This document shows positions 1 to 8,184 of a DNA stretch of 39,446 nucleotides, piece by piece (position 1 is the first letter of the stretch; each line of letters opens with the position of its first letter). Source of the DNA: Actinomycetes bacterium (GTDB lineage: Bacteria > Actinomycetota > Actinomycetes > Nanopelagicales > Nanopelagicaceae). A program made the position numbers and the translations under genes. The stretch covers positions 1-39,446 of the forward strand of contig JANYCW010000012.1 of assembly GCA_025360085.1 (NCBI GenBank), in the 5' to 3' direction. The notes beneath the pieces were generated by a model. That model worked only from the letters and a program-made list of their open reading frames with translations, had not been told where the DNA came from and made no database searches.

Positions 1-143
1 GGGTTTAATGATGTAAGCGCGTTACTAGCAACGATAACGACGGTTGTACGAGTTGCCGAAGCGGCAGGTGCCACTACGCCAAAAACTAAACCGCTTACCG
101 CTGCAACTGCGAGTGCAGCCTTTGCACTGCGATTGAACTTCAT
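1..143 (-). CDS. Secreted protein, N-terminal part only (possible ABC solute-binding protein)
   Basis: Only the first 47 codons or so lie in the window; the gene runs off the left edge. It starts at an ATG (143) behind an excellent Shine-Dalgarno, GAGGAGG, about 4 nt upstream. The N-terminus has two basic residues (K2, R5), a hydrophobic core of Ala, Val, Leu and Gly, and an AxA-type cleavage site (ASA) near residue 30, so it is a Sec signal peptide. The mature start, TTVVIVASNALTSLNP, resembles the first strand of family-5 (peptide/nickel-type) ABC solute-binding proteins, but too little is present to be certain. It follows the MFS gene on the same strand after a 172-nt gap. Confidence 0.7.
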   Translation of the reverse strand, partial: MKFNRSAKAALAVAAVSGLVFGVVAPAASATRTTVVIVASNALTSLN

Positions 144-315
144 ATGTCCTCCTCGAGGGTTAATAAAGGGATGTGCGGAGAGCCGACTTATCCCGCACTT
201 CTCCTTTGGTGGACAGAGTCTGCCGTAGATTGAGCGTGGGTTGCAACAGTAAAGACGTATAAATGGCGGTGAAATTTATAACGATTGTGCATCCAATAAT
301 GCGGAATTACCTTAC
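144..315. other. Intergenic leader of the left-edge secreted gene
   Basis: This 172-nt gap separates the MFS stop from the start of the left-edge secreted protein. Apart from the Shine-Dalgarno next to the start I see no terminator hairpin and no convincing open reading frame. A minus-strand promoter is expected here, but I cannot pick one -10 element with confidence. Confidence 0.4.
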
Positions 316-1626
316 TTATTGGGAGGACTCAGCCCGCGCGTGCTCGATTTTGGATGTCGTCAAACGAGGGATGGCAAAAGCTAAAACGACAAGACCTAAA
401 GCAACTGATAATAAATATGGGAAACGAAGCGCGTTTTCACGGGAAATGTAGTGGGTCGCGACAGAGACCAGAGTTCCACCCACTAATAAGCCAATAGGTA
501 TAGAGCCCCAAGCAAAGAATCGATACACGCTATTGACTCGACCAAGTAAGTGCATGGGAATAATGCTCTGTCTCAAAGAAACTGTGACCGTATTCCAGAG
601 AACGGCTAAAAATATCTCTACCGCCGTCACAATCCACACTACTTGCCATGATGAAGTCAGTCCGACAATGAGATTGCCAATCGCCGCACTGACAAGGGCT
701 AAGACTAAGGATGGGCCACTTCCTATTTTCGACAAAATCTTTGGTCCTAAGAGCCCACCGAGAATGCCACCGATTGCACCAGCAGTCCCAAGAATTGCAA
801 AGACAAAAACGGAGGTATGCAGGACCTCTTGCGCAAATAAAATATATGTGGCACTAACCATTGCGCCTAATCCATTTAAACAACCTAAAATAATTGCCAT
901 AGGTCGCAGAAGTTGATGAGACCATAACCAATCAAAGCCCGCTCTAATCTCAACTCTAAAATTAATTTTTTCACGAGGTACATCTTTTTCAAAAGGTTTA
1001 AAACTGCCAGCAAGAGATGCAATGAGCGCACAGGCAAAAAAGAATGAGATGGTATCAAAGAAAAATGGTAAGAAAATTGCTACACCGATTAATAGAGAAC
1101 CTAACGGCGGGCCAATGAAACTATTGGTCAACGATTCAGCCGACCACATGCGACTATTCGCCTTTTCTAGATTTTCCTTATCAACTATCGAAGGCATAAT
1201 TGTCTGCGCCGTGTTATCGCGCAAAACTTCGGCCAAGCCAATGAGAAATGAAGTAACCATCAAGATTAGATACAAAATCCAGTTAGTACTTAAATCCGTG
1301 ATGGAGCTTAAATCATTTAATGAAGGCAGAGAATCTCTATTCAATACAACAATTACCCCCACGAATGCGGTAAGAACTCCTCGCATAAAATCCATGGTAA
1401 CAATTAATTTTCGTCGATCAAAGCGATCGGTAAGAACTCCGGCGTGCAGCGTAAAAATCAACCATGGAAGCCGCGAAGCAAAGCCTGCTGCGGCAATAAG
1501 TATTGGAGATCTTGTGACCGCCGAAGCAAGCCAAGGATAGGCAATCATCGAAACTCCATCACCTAAGTTGGATATCGCCGTTGCGCTCCATAATTTCCAG
1601 TATGAGCTCCCAAGTGGTTTAGTCAT
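316..1626 (-). CDS. Major facilitator superfamily exporter (DHA3/EntS-like)
   Basis: The product is 436 aa with about 12 hydrophobic segments. The N-terminal half has the MFS loop 2-3 signature GVLTDRFDRRKLIV (about residues 62-75), and the arrangement of helices resembles DHA3-type drug or siderophore exporters. That family uses the proton motive force to export small hydrophobic compounds; the substrate cannot be read from the sequence. The start is ATG 1626, six bases after TAGTAT on the minus strand, which is the leaderless pattern seen at many operon heads in this window. The gene stands alone, and no other transporter or resistance gene adjoins it. Confidence 0.85.
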   Translation of the reverse strand: MTKPLGSSYWKLWSATAISNLGDGVSMIAYPWLASAVTRSPILIAAAGFASRLPWLIFTLHAGVLTDRFDRRKLIVTMDFMRGVLTAFVGVIVVLNRDSLPSLNDLSSITDLSTNWILYLILMVTSFLIGLAEVLRDNTAQTIMPSIVDKENLEKANSRMWSAESLTNSFIGPPLGSLLIGVAIFLPFFFDTISFFFACALIASLAGSFKPFEKDVPREKINFRVEIRAGFDWLWSHQLLRPMAIILGCLNGLGAMVSATYILFAQEVLHTSVFVFAILGTAGAIGGILGGLLGPKILSKIGSGPSLVLALVSAAIGNLIVGLTSSWQVVWIVTAVEIFLAVLWNTVTVSLRQSIIPMHLLGRVNSVYRFFAWGSIPIGLLVGGTLVSVATHYISRENALRFPYLLSVALGLVVLAFAIPRLTTSKIEHARAESSQ

Positions 1627-1632
1627 GGTGGA

Positions 1633-1638
1633 ATACTA
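1633..1638 (-). promoter_or_regulatory. Leaderless -10 element (TAGTAT-N6-ATG) of the MFS gene
   Basis: TAGTAT lies exactly six bases upstream of the ATG on the minus strand, so a transcript starting about 7 nt downstream would begin at the start codon. No Shine-Dalgarno is present, which fits a leaderless mRNA. Confidence 0.55.
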
Positions 1639-1811
1639 CAAATTTCGACCGCGCTTTCGCCTCCGCAAAGCAGTCAACGCACTTAAAATAGCCTAAACCA
1701 CATGTGTACAGCCTGTTTCTTCTGGCTCTAGATAGACTTTAACGCATGGGTGAAGTTGCTGGCAGCTAAATCTCGATTCCAAAGAGTTCACCAGTATTTG
1801 TGGTCTAACTA

Positions 1812-2088
1812 ATGATCTCATTAATTTATTTGATTGCAGCTGTCATTGTTTGTAACTTAGCGCCCGCTTTTGCTCCACTAACGTGGACGCTCCTAGTTTT
1901 CTTTGCGCTAAACACTCAACTCCCGGTGTGGCTTATTGTGACTGCAGGAGCAATGAGCGCTGGAAGAGAAGTCCATACGAAAATATGCAATGCTCGTTTT
2001 CTTTGTAATTTCACCATTGCCATCGGCGCAACTATTTGAAGCCGCTGGGTTAATAGGCGCAAAAATTCTTCCATTAACAAAGGAATAA
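1812..2088 (+). pseudogene. Decayed small integral membrane protein gene (internal deletion and frameshift)
   Basis: Frame 1 from ATG 1812 gives a hydrophobic protein containing NLAPAFAPLTWTLLVFF and a second helix, then runs to a stop at 2039 in hydrophilic nonsense. From about 1968 a shifted frame reads KYAMLVFFVISPLPSAQLF then EAAGLIGAKILPLTKE and stops at 2086-2088. From memory, both pieces belong to one family of uncharacterised actinobacterial membrane proteins, in which a middle section of some tens of residues separates them and more sequence follows the second piece. The simplest reading is a gene that has lost its middle, its frame and its C-terminus. It could instead be a very short true protein of 75 aa. 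No clear Shine-Dalgarno or TANNNT-N6 element precedes the ATG. Confidence 0.6.
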
Positions 2089-2136
2089 GAAGACTAAAAA
2101 TTGATGTGCTTGAGTCAGATATATCTAGGAATAGGG

Positions 2137-2175
2137 AGAGCGCCCAAGCGCATTGCCGCGATTGGGCGCTCTTTT
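2137..2175. terminator. Strong terminator hairpin after pstS and the pseudogene
   Basis: AGAGCGCCCAA (2137-2147) and TTGGGCGCTCT (2162-2172) form a perfect 11-bp GC-rich stem with a 14-nt loop, flanked by GGGA and TCCC-type extensions. A TTTT tail follows on the plus strand and AAAA precedes it, so it fits best as a plus-strand terminator of the decayed gene. It probably also ends the minus-strand pst operon, where its U-tract is poor. Confidence 0.75.
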
Positions 2176-2194
2176 CCCTCGATTAGAAAAAGAT

Positions 2195-3349
2195 TTAACC
2201 GATTTTAGCTACCTGAGCCAGTGATTTCTTGAGCAGCTCTCCATCAATTACCGAGAACCCAAGTGCTCCACCGACATCCTTAGAACACTTAGTGCTCAAG
2301 ATATAAGTGGCATAAGCCTTGACGGCTGCCGCCTTATTCTTATCCGGATATGAAGTATCTGCTAAAAGGTAAGAGACTATTCCTAATGGATATGCGCCTT
2401 TTTCTTTTGTCGCATAGTCGTACGTTAAGTATCCATTCGCATCTTGTGACGCAGATGCAAGGAAAGCACCGACCCCCGTTGAATCCGGAGCAACCGATGA
2501 GCCTGCTGGGTTGATGATGTTAGCAATCTTTAGTTTGTTAGCGGGAGCATAGTTAACCTCAGCGTAAGTGATTGAGTAAGGTGTTTTTCCAGCTAACTGT
2601 GCAACACCAGTCGAGGATGCAGCTCCAACAATGCGACCTAAGTTATCAATAGCATTTATGTCTCCTGGGAATCCATCTTTGAAGACTTTACCCTTTGCCT
2701 TTGTCCAAACTGTCGGAGCAGATTTATTCATAAAGTTTGTAAAGTTTTCGGAAGTTCCCGATGAGTCTGCGCGGTAGACAACTTTGATTTCTTTGTCTGG
2801 CAATGTGTAGTGACTACTCATGATTTGGGTGCGCAGAACGATAGGATTTCCCTTGACATCTTTCTTAGGATTTCCATTTTTGTCTAATCGATATACCGTT
2901 TTTGTAGTTGTGCGATTATTGTCAGCCACAATCGCTGGATTATTCCAACGGGTAATTGTTCCACCAAAAATTCCAGCAATAGTTTCAGCTGAGAGTTGCA
3001 AGGTGGTTCTTGAAGGCAAGTTGTGCAAAATGGCAATTGGCGCGGCAACAAGTGGTACGTGAATGAGTGTCGAGCGCTTTGTTGAGGCGGTATAAGCACC
3101 ATCTGACATCCAGAAATCACCAATTGATTTATCTGAGTTTGCTTGACCTGTTCCCGAGGAAGAGGAAGCATAAACATACGAATTCGCACCTGAATTGCTA
3201 GTGGCAAAGCCGGCTTTGCAACCTTCGATTAAAAGGGCCGGGAAAGATGCGCCCGAACCCTGAAGATCAACTGCGTAGGCAGGTGAGCCTGCTACTAAAC
3301 CAAACGCGAGTGCAAGACTTGCAATTTTCACGAACTTTGAAATTTTCAA
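2195..3349 (-). CDS. pstS: Phosphate ABC transporter, substrate-binding protein PstS
   Basis: The product is 384 aa and captures phosphate outside the membrane for PstCAB. I start it at TTG 3349 because AAGGGG lies 7 nt upstream and the next residues (LKISKFVKIASLALAFG) form a signal peptide ending AYA. A longer reading to 3550 would run through the PHO-box intergenic region and into pstB. The mature protein opens with DLQGSGASFPALL and contains RADSSGTSENFTNFM, the phosphate-binding Ser/Thr loops of PstS. The gene is last in phoU-pstCABS rather than first, and is set apart from pstB by 118 nt carrying its own PHO box. That would allow expression above the membrane subunits under phosphate starvation. 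Confidence 0.93.
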   Translation of the reverse strand: MKISKFVKIASLALAFGLVAGSPAYAVDLQGSGASFPALLIEGCKAGFATSNSGANSYVYASSSSGTGQANSDKSIGDFWMSDGAYTASTKRSTLIHVPLVAAPIAILHNLPSRTTLQLSAETIAGIFGGTITRWNNPAIVADNNRTTTKTVYRLDKNGNPKKDVKGNPIVLRTQIMSSHYTLPDKEIKVVYRADSSGTSENFTNFMNKSAPTVWTKAKGKVFKDGFPGDINAIDNLGRIVGAASSTGVAQLAGKTPYSITYAEVNYAPANKLKIANIINPAGSSVAPDSTGVGAFLASASQDANGYLTYDYATKEKGAYPLGIVSYLLADTSYPDKNKAAAVKAYATYILSTKCSKDVGGALGFSVIDGELLKKSLAQVAKIG

Positions 3350-3447
3350 TGTATTTCCCCTTTTTAGGTGTGTGTGAACCACAGGCAAAACATAAGTAAG
3401 CCACATGAACGAAACGCGATAGATACCTAAACAAAGCCCAACACCTA

Positions 3448-3465
3448 GATGAACACCAGGTAAAT
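3448..3465 (-). promoter_or_regulatory. PHO box upstream of pstS
   Basis: On the minus strand this reads ATTTACC-TGGT-GTTCATC, two 7-bp repeats with a 4-bp spacer matching the actinobacterial PhoP/RegX3 site (GTTCACC repeats, 11-bp period) at 5/7 and 6/7. It starts right after the pstB stop and about 100 nt upstream of the pstS TTG. Weaker GTTCA-type half-sites follow (minus-strand GTTCATG near 3404-3410, GTTCACA near 3372-3378). Confidence 0.7.
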
Positions 3466-3467
3466 GA

Positions 3468-4313
3468 TTAGCCGAAACGGCCTGTGACGTAGTTTTCGGT
3501 GCGCTGGTCCTTAGGTCGAGAAAAAATCTCACTCGTTGGAGCGACTTCAATCATCTGGCCTGGGCCACCTTCTGATAAGAAGAATGCGGTGTAATCCGAG
3601 ACGCGAGCCGCTTGTTGCATGTTATGAGTGACAATGATGATGGTCATTGTCTCAGAAAGTTGACGAATCGTTTCTTCGATGCGAAGCGTCGATCCAGGAT
3701 CTAACGCCGAGCATGGCTCATCCATCAAAATCACTTGTGGTCCGACGGCCAGTGCCCGAGCGATACACAATCGCTGCTGCTGTCCACCTGATAACGAACC
3801 ACCATGGGCGCCTAATCGATCTTTAACTTCACTCCAAAGCCCCGCACGTTCTAAACTCTCCTCAAGTAACTCTTCCTTGTTGTGTACTTTAATCTGTGCA
3901 AGCTTTAGCCCAGATAACACATTCTCGCCAATCGTCATTGATGGAAATGGATTTGGTTTCTGAAAGACCATTCCGATTTGCAGTCGAATCTTGGTGACGT
4001 CGATTCCTGGAGCATAAATATCTTTTCCATCTAGAAGAACTTCTCCAGCCATTGCCGCTCCTGAAATAAACTCGTGCATCCGATTAATTGTCCTAATAAA
4101 TGTTGACTTTCCGCAGCCCGAGGGTCCGATTAGTGCGGTCACAGTACCGGCGGCAAAATCTAATGAAATATTTGAAAGTGCGTGGTGCTTGCCAAACCAA
4201 GCGTGCACGCCACGTGTTTCAAGGCCCGTACCTAGCGCTCGCGCAACGGAAACTTTCGCTGGTTTAGCGTGCGCAACGTCTGCTAACGAACTTGGTTTGA
4301 CGGTCGAATTCAT
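3468..4313 (-). CDS. pstB: Phosphate ABC transporter, ATPase PstB
   Basis: The product is 281 aa and powers phosphate import through PstA/PstC. It has Walker [10 protein letters not shown], the Q-loop in [10 protein letters not shown] (typical of PstB), signature LSGGQQQRL, Walker [14 protein letters not shown] and the switch His in [12 protein letters not shown] chose ATG 4313, which has GAAGGA just upstream. A GTG at 4346 that overlaps the pstA stop (GTGA) is in frame and would add 11 residues. Family homology starts only near [11 protein letters not shown], so the N-terminus is about 30 residues longer than usual with either start. It follows pstA directly and is presumably co-transcribed with phoU-pstC-pstA. 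Confidence 0.94.
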   Translation of the reverse strand: MNSTVKPSSLADVAHAKPAKVSVARALGTGLETRGVHAWFGKHHALSNISLDFAAGTVTALIGPSGCGKSTFIRTINRMHEFISGAAMAGEVLLDGKDIYAPGIDVTKIRLQIGMVFQKPNPFPSMTIGENVLSGLKLAQIKVHNKEELLEESLERAGLWSEVKDRLGAHGGSLSGGQQQRLCIARALAVGPQVILMDEPCSALDPGSTLRIEETIRQLSETMTIIIVTHNMQQAARVSDYTAFFLSEGGPGQMIEVAPTSEIFSRPKDQRTENYVTGRFG

Positions 4314-4342
4314 TTTATCCTTCTCGTTTTCATCTGATGTTC

Positions 4343-5386
4343 TCACTTGAGAATCTCTCTAGATCCTAAGAAACGCGCCGAAGTGAAGAGAATTAATACC
4401 AAGCCCACAAGTACTAGAAGTCCGGCCCAAGCACGAGTAATAGCTTCAGGGGATCCAGCGTTAAATGCCTTCCAGATGTAATACGGTAATGAGCCCATTG
4501 GTCCGTTAAAGGCGTTGGGATTTACCTTGTCGCCGCCGCCGGTTAACAGGAGTATCGGCGCAGTTTCGCCAGCAATACGGGCGACACCTAAAATTATCGC
4601 GGTTATTAAACCACTTTTAGCGGCAGGCAAAACAATCATCGCAACTGTCCGCCATTGGGTTGCTCCTAATGCAGTCCCGGCCTCGCGCAATTCGTTCGGA
4701 ATCAGATTGAGGACCTCTTCAGATGTCCGCGCAATAGTTGGAATCATTAAAATTGTTAGAGCAAGCGAACCCATTAAGCCCGAATATGCCTTTGTAATTG
4801 GGTAGAGAATTGCTGAGAGAATAAAGAGGCCAGCTACGATTGATGGAACACCGCTCATAGCCTGTACAAGAAAACGAATAGGTGCGGTAAAACGTCCCTT
4901 GATCTCAATTAAATACAGTGCGGTTGAAATTCCAATTGGCACACTCAGAATGAGTGCAATCACAACAAGTGTGAGGGTGCCAGTGATCGCATGTAATAGT
5001 CCCCCGTTGCTCAGCGGATCAGTCGGTGTCGCCAAGCCCATGTCGTGAGTAAACAGGCCAAAACTAATGCCGGGAAGGCCTTTCTTTAGAACTGTCGCCA
5101 AAATACTGGCCGCTGGAATAACTGTAACTATTGTACCGATTGCAACGAGGGAGTTAACAAGCGCATCTTTTGCAGCAGCGCTTCCACGTTGAGTCGCTTT
5201 AAATATCGACGTGAGAAATGCATAGCTAATAAAAAAGATAGCAAAGTATGCAAGTTTGCCTTTCATAGGAGTCATAGCAACTACAACAAAAGAAGAGATA
5301 ATCGAAATTAGAAAAATTACAACATCGTTTGCTCGCTCGCGAATTGAGGGCTTCCAAGGCTTAGTTGGTTGCACCGAAGTTGCCAT
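4343..5386 (-). CDS. pstA: Phosphate ABC transporter, permease PstA
   Basis: The product is 347 aa. The C-terminal 250 residues are the PstA permease, with the inner-membrane component loop [15 protein letters not shown]-type sequence ([17 protein letters not shown]) that docks on PstB. The N-terminus carries two additional hydrophobic segments (about residues 21-40 and 47-64) before the first usual helix, which makes it some 50-60 residues longer than the enterobacterial protein. The ATG is 2 nt after the pstC stop, and the pstA stop may overlap a GTG of pstB, so the genes are likely translationally linked. Confidence 0.93.
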   Translation of the reverse strand: MATSVQPTKPWKPSIRERANDVVIFLISIISSFVVVAMTPMKGKLAYFAIFFISYAFLTSIFKATQRGSAAAKDALVNSLVAIGTIVTVIPAASILATVLKKGLPGISFGLFTHDMGLATPTDPLSNGGLLHAITGTLTLVVIALILSVPIGISTALYLIEIKGRFTAPIRFLVQAMSGVPSIVAGLFILSAILYPITKAYSGLMGSLALTILMIPTIARTSEEVLNLIPNELREAGTALGATQWRTVAMIVLPAAKSGLITAIILGVARIAGETAPILLLTGGGDKVNPNAFNGPMGSLPYYIWKAFNAGSPEAITRAWAGLLVLVGLVLILFTSARFLGSREILK

Positions 5387-5388
5387 AT

Positions 5389-6372
5389 TCAGCGTCCAGA
5401 CTTCCCAGTAGTTTTAACTATTAAATTGGCGAGGCCATTTACAATTAAAGTTAGTAAAAATAGAACTAATCCCGCTGCCATGAGCGCTTTGATTTCATAT
5501 GGACTAGCATCTCCAAACTTCAAAATAATTAGTGAAGCCACGTTTCCGCCTGCACCTAATAACATTTGCCAGTTAATTTGAAAAACGATATTCAAAACAG
5601 TAAAAACTGCGACCGTCTCACCCATGGCTCGACCTAACCCAAGCATCGCTCCTCCAATTACACCGCTGCGCCCGTGTGGAAGTACCACCGCTTTAATCAT
5701 CGCCCAGCGCGTTGCACCCAGTGCATAAGCGGCTTGGATTCGATCAAGGGGAGCTTGCGAAAATATCTCTCGTGAAACCGATGTGATAATTGGAATGATC
5801 ATTATTGCTAGTACGACGCCAGCGACAAAGGGTGATCGCGTGAATACTGGAACTTTCATGTCGAAGACCGGAATAAATCCTAAATTGCGGTGTAAGAGTT
5901 TGGCCCAATATTCAACACTTGGCATTAAGACCAAAAAGCCCCAAATACCAAAGAGGATAGATGGGAACGCCGCCATCAAGTCGATGACCGTGACAAGAGT
6001 CTTTTTAAGCCAACCGGGGGCGTAGAAGTTAAGATAGAGGGCGCAAAATACTGAAATCGGAAGTGCGATCACCACGGCAATGATGGAACAGAGAATTGTT
6101 CCCACAAGCATTGCCGCTAAACCAAAGTTACTCTCAATCACATTTCCCGCGTCATCGGTGGAAATTGCCCAATCTGATTGAGTGATAAATCCAATGCCTT
6201 CCTGTTTAAGGACTTCAAAGCCGCGGTATCCCAGAAAAATCGCAATCAAACCCAAAAGCAAGAGCGAAGACAATCCTCCAGCAGTGACTACCCCTCGGAA
6301 GACCTTGTCAGAGCGACGTGGTTCCGTTGTTATTTTGCGAGGGGCTGGAACAACAAGTTCTAGGGTGCTCAC
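5389..6372 (-). CDS. pstC: Phosphate ABC transporter, permease PstC
   Basis: The product is 327 aa with about six membrane helices; the first is at residues 33-50 (SSLLLLGLIAIFLGYRGF). It contains AAFPSILFGIWGFLVL, typical of PstC, and the ATPase-contact loop IQAAYALGATRWAMIKAVVLP. With PstA it forms the membrane channel for phosphate. It begins 6 nt after the phoU stop and ends 2 nt before pstA, so it sits inside one operon. The start is ATG 6372. Confidence 0.94.
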   Translation of the reverse strand: MSTLELVVPAPRKITTEPRRSDKVFRGVVTAGGLSSLLLLGLIAIFLGYRGFEVLKQEGIGFITQSDWAISTDDAGNVIESNFGLAAMLVGTILCSIIAVVIALPISVFCALYLNFYAPGWLKKTLVTVIDLMAAFPSILFGIWGFLVLMPSVEYWAKLLHRNLGFIPVFDMKVPVFTRSPFVAGVVLAIMIIPIITSVSREIFSQAPLDRIQAAYALGATRWAMIKAVVLPHGRSGVIGGAMLGLGRAMGETVAVFTVLNIVFQINWQMLLGAGGNVASLIILKFGDASPYEIKALMAAGLVLFLLTLIVNGLANLIVKTTGKSGR

Positions 6373-6378
6373 TAAAAT

Positions 6379-7029
6379 TTACGCGTACTTTCCTGTGACT
6401 AGAAAATAGACGCGTCTAGAGATTGAAACTGCGTGGTCGGCATAGCGCTCGTAGTAACGTCCAAGAAGAGTTAAATCAATCGCAGTTTCGATTCCATATT
6501 TCCATTGCGGTTCAATTAGTATTCCAATAAGTTGCCGATGCAAATTATCAATTTTATCATCATCGCGTTCAACCTCTAAGGCCATTTCGGTATTACGTGT
6601 AGAAATTACGATGCCAGTTTTATTTGTTAACTTTACCGCTGCCAATCCCATTGCAGTAATAATCTGCTCTAATTCAAGTGGAACGGCTTTGTCTGGGTGT
6701 CTCAAACGTGCGATTTTTGCCACATGATGTGCTAGGTCTCCCATGCGCTCAAGATCTGAACCCATTCGAAGTGCAGTGACCAAGGCACGCAAATCCGATG
6801 CAACTGGTTGTTGTCTAGCGATGATGTCTATTATGCGCGCGTCAATATCATGTTGGTAATTATCGATTTTTTCATCTTCTAAAATTATTTCCTCAGCAAT
6901 TTTTAAATCGCAGTCAATAATCGCAGTCGTTGCACGTTCCATTGCCTTGGCTACCATTGAAGTTAAGTCAACTAAAGATTGAGAAACACTATCGAGCTCG
7001 TCTTGGAAAACTGATCTGATGAGGGCCAT
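6379..7029 (-). CDS. phoU: Phosphate signalling regulator PhoU
   Basis: The product is 216 aa, the usual PhoU length, made of two helical repeats. It carries the metal-binding motifs EEIILEDEKIDNYQHDID-like (residues 45-62) and EVERDDDKIDNLHRQ in the second half. PhoU keeps the phosphate sensor kinase quiet when the Pst transporter is active. Here it leads the pst operon and is divergent from that kinase. The start ATG 7029 lies 7 nt after TAGGTT, a leaderless-like spacing, with no Shine-Dalgarno. The shared 90-nt divergent region contains a PHO box, so phoU-pstCAB and the kinase/regulator pair are probably co-induced. Confidence 0.93.
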   Translation of the reverse strand: MALIRSVFQDELDSVSQSLVDLTSMVAKAMERATTAIIDCDLKIAEEIILEDEKIDNYQHDIDARIIDIIARQQPVASDLRALVTALRMGSDLERMGDLAHHVAKIARLRHPDKAVPLELEQIITAMGLAAVKLTNKTGIVISTRNTEMALEVERDDDKIDNLHRQLIGILIEPQWKYGIETAIDLTLLGRYYERYADHAVSISRRVYFLVTGKYA

Positions 7030-7073
7030 AAGGCAAAACCTATGCTGAGACGATGAATAGAGGGCCTTGCTTA

Positions 7074-7091
7074 GGTGAACGGAAGGTAAAC
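7074..7091 (-). promoter_or_regulatory. PHO box between phoU and the sensor kinase
   Basis: On the minus strand this reads GTTTACC-TTCC-GTTCACC, two 7-bp direct repeats with a 4-bp spacer; the second is a perfect GTTCACC. It covers the -35 region of the plus-strand kinase promoter (-10 at 7108-7113) and lies about 31 nt upstream of the phoU -10 (7037-7042). One site could therefore control both directions and give autoregulation by the RegX3-like protein. Confidence 0.8.
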
Positions 7092-7107
7092 TGGCATTTT
7101 ATGCCTA

Positions 7108-7113
7108 TAGAGT
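7108..7113 (+). promoter_or_regulatory. Leaderless -10 element (TAGAGT-N6-ATG) of the sensor kinase
   Basis: TAGAGT is followed by exactly six bases and then the ATG at 7120; there is no Shine-Dalgarno. Just upstream a perfect 13-nt palindrome GGCATTTTATGCC (7093-7105) fills the spacer between the PHO box and the -10. Confidence 0.6.
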
Positions 7114-7119
7114 GCTGAC

Positions 7120-8184
7120 ATGAAGCTCTTTCGTAGGGACGTAAATGAGCCAAATCCAAGAGCCCTGCCCGAGATGCTCCTTGAAACCTTAAATCTTCTT
7201 GATGGAGATTCGCTTATCTTAGCCCCTGGCGAAATCCCTATTTTTAGCACGCCAGGGATTGAAAGCCTCGGCATTTTGAAGGACGGCCGAATTCAGAGTT
7301 CGGAATTGCTCGCGACCATTCGAGTCGTGCGACGAACCCATAGTCAGCAAGTCGGAAGGATTGATATTCCGCGAGGTCCCATTGGTGAAGGAAAACATGA
7401 ATTAACCGTCAAGGTGTTGCCTCTAACAAAAGGAGATTTAGTTTTAGTCCTTGTCAGTGATGAAAGTGAGGCGCAACGTGTCCATGATATTCGACGCGAT
7501 TTTGTTGCCAATATTTCTCATGAGTTAAAAACTCCTATTGGTGCGTTATCCCTTCTTAGCGAAGCCGTCCTAGGAGCAAAAGATGATCCTGAATCCGTAA
7601 AAAAGTTTGCAACAAGAATGCAATCTGAGGCTAAACGATTAACGGACTTGGTTCAAGAGATTATTAATCTTTCGCGAGTTCAAGACTCGGACCCACTTCA
7701 ACTTGCACAAGAAGTTGGTGTCGAATACATGATTCGCGAGGCCATAGATCAATGTCAGATTGCAGCCGAGAACCGAAATATTACCGTTACTTACGCAGAG
7801 TCGAGTTCAGCAGTAGTTCTTGGAGATCGAGATCAATTGATTATGGCGCTTCATAACTTGATTGAAAATGCGATCAATTATTCCCCTGAAAATACAAAGG
7901 TTTCAGTTTCGACTACGAAAGAAAATGGAGTTATAGATATTGTAATAACCGACCAAGGAATTGGGATCAACGAATCCGAACAAGATCGAATATTTGAGCG
8001 TTTTTATCGAGTTGATCCAGCGCGTTCACGCCAAACAGGTGGCACTGGACTCGGTCTTTCAATCGTCAAACACGTCGCGTCAAAACACGGCGGTGAAGTA
8101 AAAATATGGAGTGTCGAAAATGTTGGGAGCACTTTTTCTCTCAGACTTCCCGTGTATTCACCAACATTGGAGAGAAGCGAATGA
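7120..8184 (+). CDS. senX3: SenX3/PhoR-type phosphate sensor histidine kinase, soluble form
   Basis: The product is 354 aa. Residues 1-115 form a degenerate PAS-like region. The dimerisation/phosphoacceptor box FVANISHELKTPIGAL follows (phospho-acceptor His134), then the N box (NLIENAINYSPEN), G1 (DQGIGI), F box (RIFERFYRVD) and G2 (GGTGLGLSIV). SenX3/PhoR kinases normally have one or two membrane helices before the PAS domain. Here there are none, and only 90 nt separate the gene from phoU, so none is hidden upstream. The kinase should phosphorylate the next gene's product when phosphate is scarce and be restrained by PhoU/PstB. It overlaps that gene by ATGA. The start is supported by TAGAGT-N6-ATG. 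Confidence 0.9.
   Translation: MKLFRRDVNEPNPRALPEMLLETLNLLDGDSLILAPGEIPIFSTPGIESLGILKDGRIQSSELLATIRVVRRTHSQQVGRIDIPRGPIGEGKHELTVKVLPLTKGDLVLVLVSDESEAQRVHDIRRDFVANISHELKTPIGALSLLSEAVLGAKDDPESVKKFATRMQSEAKRLTDLVQEIINLSRVQDSDPLQLAQEVGVEYMIREAIDQCQIAAENRNITVTYAESSSAVVLGDRDQLIMALHNLIENAINYSPENTKVSVSTTKENGVIDIVITDQGIGINESEQDRIFERFYRVDPARSRQTGGTGLGLSIVKHVASKHGGEVKIWSVENVGSTFSLRLPVYSPTLERSE

Noticed and set aside
3350-3550. N-terminal extension of pstS to an upstream start
   Set aside because: The extra residues run through the PHO-box intergenic region and into pstB, precede a perfect signal peptide, and are unlike PstS. TTG 3349 has a proper Shine-Dalgarno.
8106-8180. Longer N-terminus of the response regulator inside the kinase gene
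   Set aside because: The receiver domain begins exactly at MTKILIVEDE (8181), which overlaps the kinase stop by ATGA.
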